In this document: positions 6,901 through 8,809 of the stretch, piece after piece | Position numbering within the stretch: position 1 is the first letter of the stretch | How the letters are laid out: every line of letters starts with the position of its first letter | Source of the DNA: Oscillospiraceae bacterium | Lineage (GTDB): Bacteria > Bacillota_A > Clostridia > Oscillospirales > CAG-272 | Direction: 5' to 3' | Assembly (NCBI GenBank): GCA_015064425.1 | Contig: SVSF01000074.1 | Span: 1-8,809, forward strand | Length of the DNA stretch: 8,809 nucleotides | Notes under the pieces: generated by a model | What the model saw: only the letters and a program-made list of their open reading frames with translations | Databases searched by the model: none | Told to the model about the DNA's origin: nothing | Position numbers and translations under genes: made by a program

Positions 6901-7563
6901 GAAGGTACGTTAGGCAACGGCTTCGGCTACGTTGGATATGTGAGCGAAACCTACAATTCAGACGGCAGGACGGTGAGAGAATACGTATTCAGATGTAACG
7001 CCGGAGACAGACTTTGCCTTGTGATAAGATTTTACGAGTACACCGAGACGGACGGGGTAGATTATCCGAACAATACTATATTGCCTATGGTAGAGAGCCT
7101 TTACATCTTTGACGGAAATATGTTTTCAAGCCGTCTTCCGAACGAAGGAAGAATACATCTTATAACTTACCGCATAAACAACAGTCCCGTATACTTGTTT
7201 TTGGGAAAGAACAGATACGATCCAAAGGGTTTCTACGTATATAGCTACCGCATCGACGATTCCTATATAAAGTTCGTGGAAGCATATCTGCCTCTTGAAC
7301 TTGAGTATGACTACGTCTGTCCCATATATGTTGGGGCCGGCGCGGGAAGCGGCGAATGTCAGATCGTTCTTGAAATCAGAAACGGGGATGAAATATTCTA
7401 TGTCTCTCTTGATAATTTCGACTACACGGGGACGGAGGACTGGCTGTATTTTAAATACAGAGGAGAGATATCAGACGAGCTTAAAGATATTGTCTTGAAG
7501 GATAACATATATCTTGACAAACTTGCAGCAATGAGGAATGCAATGCCCGACATAATAAAATAA
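3958..7563 (+). CDS. Giant BlaR1-like M56 membrane metalloprotease with a novel large ectodomain
   Basis: This 1201-residue protein is about twice the length of BlaR1 (roughly 600). The N-terminal third follows BlaR1 topology: TM1 (5-22), a basic turn (RKKVSSR), TM2 (30-48), an acidic low-complexity outer loop (about 50-150), TM3 (155-178), basic RIRAIRSRR, then the cytoplasmic protease. It has zinc motif HEYIH at 232-236 and the downstream ELACD (E273, D277). A hydrophobic stretch at 247-267 is probably membrane-embedded. A last helix (330-346) resembles a lipoprotein signal, ending in FAAC with C346. After a charged linker (350-380), residues 381-1201 should lie outside the cell. About 385-740 is beta-rich and propeller-like; 746-901 and 921-1052 look like a duplicated module; 1055-1201 is another beta-rich part. 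I see no SxxK/SxN/KTG set of a penicillin-binding sensor. It presumably senses an external signal and proteolytically relieves BlaI repression; the ligand is unknown. AAGGAG is six bases before the ATG. Confidence 0.85.
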   Translation: MIRHVITLTLLIFAVLLIRAIFRKKVSSRLIYALWIAVLIKLCIPFSLYEIEIPESILESGTSVTETEAAEIFAESITQGDKEEIKIPENEEQGNKVEINTGIGQQTGTAIMPELNTEGAKPPVSIIPEQNSMAETEGTSIGKDEPVFLDASDILKWLYIAGVCTMALVFGVSGIVFRIRAIRSRRYLGKYMGIKIYVSEAVNGPCLSSLFPAVYLDIEAAASPKRAYIVAHEYIHFCHGDFIWSIVRCAALILYWWHPLVWAAAILSKHDAELACDESLGRRLNRNDRFDYARVIVDTIPKRRGHAIGLGSGSLKDRIKMLTSENKHRIMAALLVIALTLSFAACSFADLIGDGKTADKEKESETENEKEHENISQEEEGLYNILSNNGGLEFKVLRKDIDRSKLRIYRYDERYKLYINCGEEDSNGVPLTLMIFDTLSGDFVAEKKSDISVLPNEISYTEDGIVLYTLRYGKDGGSISVDAAVSVRFDGKEIYTEKVAFHSAFPKYGYPIKSPDGSFYYRAVTEDNDGHGGVDIVYADGSTERILTNVMYGDDFKRGRSADIGDVRGYEPLCLTEEGDLIYNVRGYESIDCFGIYDKEWKYTTEHRGQAYAWDKGYVYASVNVQEHYGIKELFRYYREGDWNETLFSIDTPKNIISADPAFTFIGYCGDMWIVSDNSALEKLELGERDEGIIYSYLYSKDFSTCLASYSFKQKDSFIGYLEDSPEYLCAIMPDTEKRTVFCDAQYTVRMPVEYYSNEFITENIIYGSLEVSFPFKGSESRSYGIGKIDALYCYTDMLYDEIVNIWYWGNAPVYTINERDYLSSSMGYEYPTYRYRHGLNDKNKDSAQEWKVGEYLELNEYIYIVYAGENVYLLVSFIAEGDEDMSEKYDKLMSEIEIDLQKDAERHYLFLADGSGEDEEYTLCLIAPYSYLLEGDRFYDKEGFLRIAVDHKLRRYDYYGFEEEFLKELQSENKGFLLWSEGTLGNGFGYVGYVSETYNSDGRTVREYVFRCNAGDRLCLVIRFYEYTETDGVDYPNNTILPMVESLYIFDGNMFSSRLPNEGRIHLITYRINNSPVYLFLGKNRYDPKGFYVYSYRIDDSYIKFVEAYLPLELEYDYVCPIYVGAGAGSGECQIVLEIRNGDEIFYVSLDNFDYTGTEDWLYFKYRGEISDELKDIVLKDNIYLDKLAAMRNAMPDIIK

Positions 7564-7569
7564 AGATCA

Positions 7570-7605
7570 CGGCAGTTTTCTTATAGTAAAACTGCCGATT
7601 TTTTT
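7570..7605 (+). terminator. Rho-independent terminator of the BlaI/M56 operon
   Basis: CGGCAGTTTT (7570-7579) pairs perfectly with AAAACTGCCG (7588-7597) around an eight-base loop, followed by A and seven T. It starts seven bases after the M56 stop and separates that operon from the GMP synthase gene. Confidence 0.92.
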
Positions 7606-7616
7606 GTGTCAAAATA

Positions 7617-7645
7617 TTGCATTTTTAACCTTATGTTGATATAAT
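7617..7645 (+). promoter_or_regulatory. Promoter of the GMP synthase gene
   Basis: TTGCAT (7617-7622), a 17-base spacer and TATAAT (7640-7645) with an extended -10 TG at 7637-7638. The predicted start near 7652 leaves a leader of only about 30 bases, too short for the purine riboswitch that controls some Firmicute guaA genes. No operator is apparent. Confidence 0.75.
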
Positions 7646-7682
7646 ATACTATTATAAGTTAAATGAAAAGAGGAGACTTTAT

Positions 7683-8663
7683 ATGGAAATCATCAAACGT
7701 CCCGAAACTATGGAACGTATAACAACTCCCGAACTTGCAAACAAATTTATTGACGAGCAGGTAAAGGAAATACGAGAACAGGTAGGCACAAAGAAGGTGC
7801 TTTTGGCACTTTCCGGAGGTGTTGACTCATCAGTCGTTGCGGCGTTGCTTATTAAAGCAATAGGTAAACAGATTGTTTGTGTTCACGTTAACCACGGACT
7901 TATGCGCAAGGGAGAGAGTGAGCAGGTAATTGAGGTGTTCAGAAATCAGATGGATGCCAACCTTGTATATGTTGATGCTACGGACAGATTCCTCGATCTT
8001 CTTGCAGGCGTATGCGAGCCGGAAAAGAAGCGTAAAATAATCGGCGGGGAATTTATAAAGGTGTTTGATGAAGAAGCAAGAAAGCTTGAGGGTATATCCT
8101 TCCTTGCACAGGGAACTATCTATCCCGATATCCTTGAAAGCGACGGAGTTAAGGCTCACCATAACGTTGGAGGTCTCCCCGAGGATATGGATTTTGAACT
8201 TGTTGAACCCGTACGCCTTCTTTACAAAGATGAGGTTCGCTGCGTAGGTGATGCTCTCGGACTTCCTCACGATATGGTATACCGTCAGCCGTTCCCCGGT
8301 CCCGGTCTCGGTGTTCGCTGCCTTGGTGCTATTACCCGCGACAGGCTTCATGCTCTCAGAGAAGCTGACGCCATCCTCCGTGAAGAATTTGTAAATTCCG
8401 GTCTTTCAAAAACCGTATGGCAGTATTTTATCGCTGTTCCCGATATGAAGAGCGTCGGAGTTAAGGACGGCAAGAGATATGAGGGTTGGCCCGCTATCAT
8501 CCGTGCTGTAAATACTACCGATGCTATGACTGCAACTATCGAAGAGATACCATATGCTCTTCTTCATAAGATAACAGACCGTATTACTCACGAAGTAGAC
8601 GGAATCAATCGTGTTTTACTTGATCTTACACCTAAGCCTATTGGAACGATAGAGTGGGAATAA
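7683..8663 (+). CDS. guaA: GMP synthase ATP-pyrophosphatase subunit, without glutaminase domain
   Basis: This cytosolic enzyme adenylates XMP and aminates it to GMP in purine synthesis. The 326 residues cover only the C-terminal two-thirds of usual bacterial GuaA (about 510-525). Visible are the PP-loop SGGVDSS (44-50), LAQGTIYPDILES (141-153), HHNVGGLPEDM (159-169), RQPFPGPGLGVR (201-212), and the C-terminal dimerisation domain ending KPIGTIEWE (318-326). The N-terminal class I glutaminase (Cys-His-Glu triad) is absent. The 119 bases upstream hold only a terminator, promoter and ribosome binding site (AGGAG, seven bases before the ATG), so this is a genuine start and not a frameshift product. 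It resembles the archaeal two-subunit type, in which a separate GuaAa protein supplies ammonia; here that partner must be elsewhere, or free ammonia is used. All catalytic motifs look intact. Confidence 0.93.
   Translation: MEIIKRPETMERITTPELANKFIDEQVKEIREQVGTKKVLLALSGGVDSSVVAALLIKAIGKQIVCVHVNHGLMRKGESEQVIEVFRNQMDANLVYVDATDRFLDLLAGVCEPEKKRKIIGGEFIKVFDEEARKLEGISFLAQGTIYPDILESDGVKAHHNVGGLPEDMDFELVEPVRLLYKDEVRCVGDALGLPHDMVYRQPFPGPGLGVRCLGAITRDRLHALREADAILREEFVNSGLSKTVWQYFIAVPDMKSVGVKDGKRYEGWPAIIRAVNTTDAMTATIEEIPYALLHKITDRITHEVDGINRVLLDLTPKPIGTIEWE
8652..8662 (+). other. Potential integration (att) core at the 3' end of guaA
   Basis: The last codons of guaA contain GAGTGGGAATA. The 3' end of guaA is a known target of tyrosine-integrase elements; from memory, Tn5801-type elements are flanked by direct repeats of this 11-base sequence. 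The sequence is also simply what conserved IEWE plus stop encodes, so its presence alone does not prove use. No second copy lies within the 147 bases that follow. Confidence 0.4.
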
Positions 8664-8674
8664 TAAACGAAAGT

Positions 8675-8704
8675 CGAAAAAACCTTATATATCAAGGGTT
8701 TTCG
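8675..8704. terminator. Probable terminator hairpin after guaA, possibly bidirectional
   Basis: CGAAAA (8675-8680) pairs with TTTTCG (8699-8704), and CCTT (8683-8686) with AAGG (8694-8697), with a small AA/G internal loop and a seven-base ATATATC loop. On + the T tract is only the four T of the stem; on - it is a better run of six T. It begins 11 bases after the guaA stop and overlaps the stop of the possible leftward reading frame. Confidence 0.55.
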
Positions 8705-8808
8705 GCACTCAAAGCGAGTTTTTGATACCGTTTTGATACCATTGGTATTATTCTCATAACAAATTCAATATAAGAGATAGCCTCTCTTGTTGAACCGCTT
8801 AAGTTCAG
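8692..8808 (-). CDS. Possible 3' end of a leftward gene cut by the window edge
   Basis: On the minus strand one frame is open from the window edge to a TGA at 8692-8694: 38 codons, including REAISYIEFVMRI and ending VSKRYQKLALSAENP. The first part could be an amphipathic helix. A gene ending here, facing the guaA 3' end and followed on its own strand by a T-tailed hairpin, would fit an integrase of an element inserted at guaA. No integrase motif lies in this fragment. A 38-codon open frame arises by chance fairly often, so this is a tentative call. Confidence 0.3.
   Translation of the reverse strand: MNLSGSTREAISYIEFVMRIIPMVSKRYQKLALSAENP
8720..8740. repeat. Tandem TTTTGATACC direct repeats, 11-base period
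   Basis: TTTTGATACC occurs at 8720-8729 and 8731-8740, one base apart, so both face the same side of the helix. Phased short direct repeats near an insertion site can be arm-type recombinase binding sites or regulator sites. The overlapping minus-strand frame reads this as VSKRYQK, so the repeat could also be just coding sequence. Confidence 0.4.
8736..8748. repeat. Short inverted repeat ATACC/GGTAT
   Basis: ATACC (8736-8740) and GGTAT (8744-8748) are separated by ATT. The left arm is the end of the second TTTTGATACC repeat, so the same motif is present in both orientations (two forward copies and one partial reverse copy) within 30 bases, as at clustered protein-binding sites. The dyad is short. 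Confidence 0.25.
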
Positions 8809-8809
8809 C

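Noticed and set aside
5098..7563. Penicillin-binding sensor domain in the M56 protein
   Set aside because: I could not find an ordered SxxK, SxN and KTG-like set; an isolated SENK near residue 862 has no matching partners.
7564..7682. Remnant of a glutaminase domain or a frameshift upstream of guaA
   Set aside because: The interval is fully used by a terminator, an extended -10 promoter and a ribosome binding site; no class I glutaminase motif is seen.
7646..7682. Purine riboswitch in the guaA leader
   Set aside because: The predicted leader is about 30 bases, too short for the roughly 70-base purine aptamer, and no three-way junction is present.
7830..8351. Minus-strand open frame of 173 codons inside guaA
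   Set aside because: It is opposite the highly conserved PP-loop and XMP-site coding sequence of guaA, and its translation resembles no family I know.

Overview
The window looks like chromosome from a low-to-medium GC Gram-positive bacterium of the class Clostridia, probably a Lachnospiraceae-type gut anaerobe. The basis is AT-rich spacers, strong AGGAGG-type ribosome binding sites, sigma-A promoters, T-tailed hairpin terminators, a BlaI/M56 gene pair and a MocR/pyridoxal-kinase pair. The species call is inference only. I see no tRNA, rRNA, CRISPR array, insertion sequence or riboswitch, and no gene-free gap over 300 bases.

Layout. (1) 1-1126: a zinc-dependent medium-chain dehydrogenase on +, ending in a hairpin shared with the convergent gene that follows. 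(2) 1125-3490: a vitamin B6 module. A MocR-type regulator (GntR DNA-binding head fused to a PLP-dependent aminotransferase fold) on - is divergent from a pyridoxal/pyridoxamine kinase on +. The 98-base gap holds two opposed promoters whose -10 boxes overlap, and phased AGTAT repeats that may be the operator. The regulator probably reads PLP and controls the kinase that makes it. (3) 3501-7605: a two-gene operon of a BlaI/MecI-type repressor and a very large BlaR1-like M56 membrane metalloprotease. It sits behind a near-consensus promoter flanked by two copies of an operator-like palindrome. The protease half is canonical, but the penicillin-binding sensor of BlaR1 appears to be replaced by an unrecognised ectodomain of about 850 residues. 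This is the best candidate for an undescribed sensing system in the window. (4) 7617-8663: a GMP synthase that is only the ATP-pyrophosphatase/dimerisation part, with its own promoter and no glutaminase domain nearby. (5) 8652-8809: the 3' end of guaA, a known integration site for conjugative elements, followed by a hairpin, helically phased direct repeats and the possible tail of a leftward gene. This could be the edge of an integrated element, but the window ends too soon to tell.

Links: regions 2 and 3 are each self-contained regulator-plus-target units with local operators. The dehydrogenase and GMP synthase look like independent metabolic genes.
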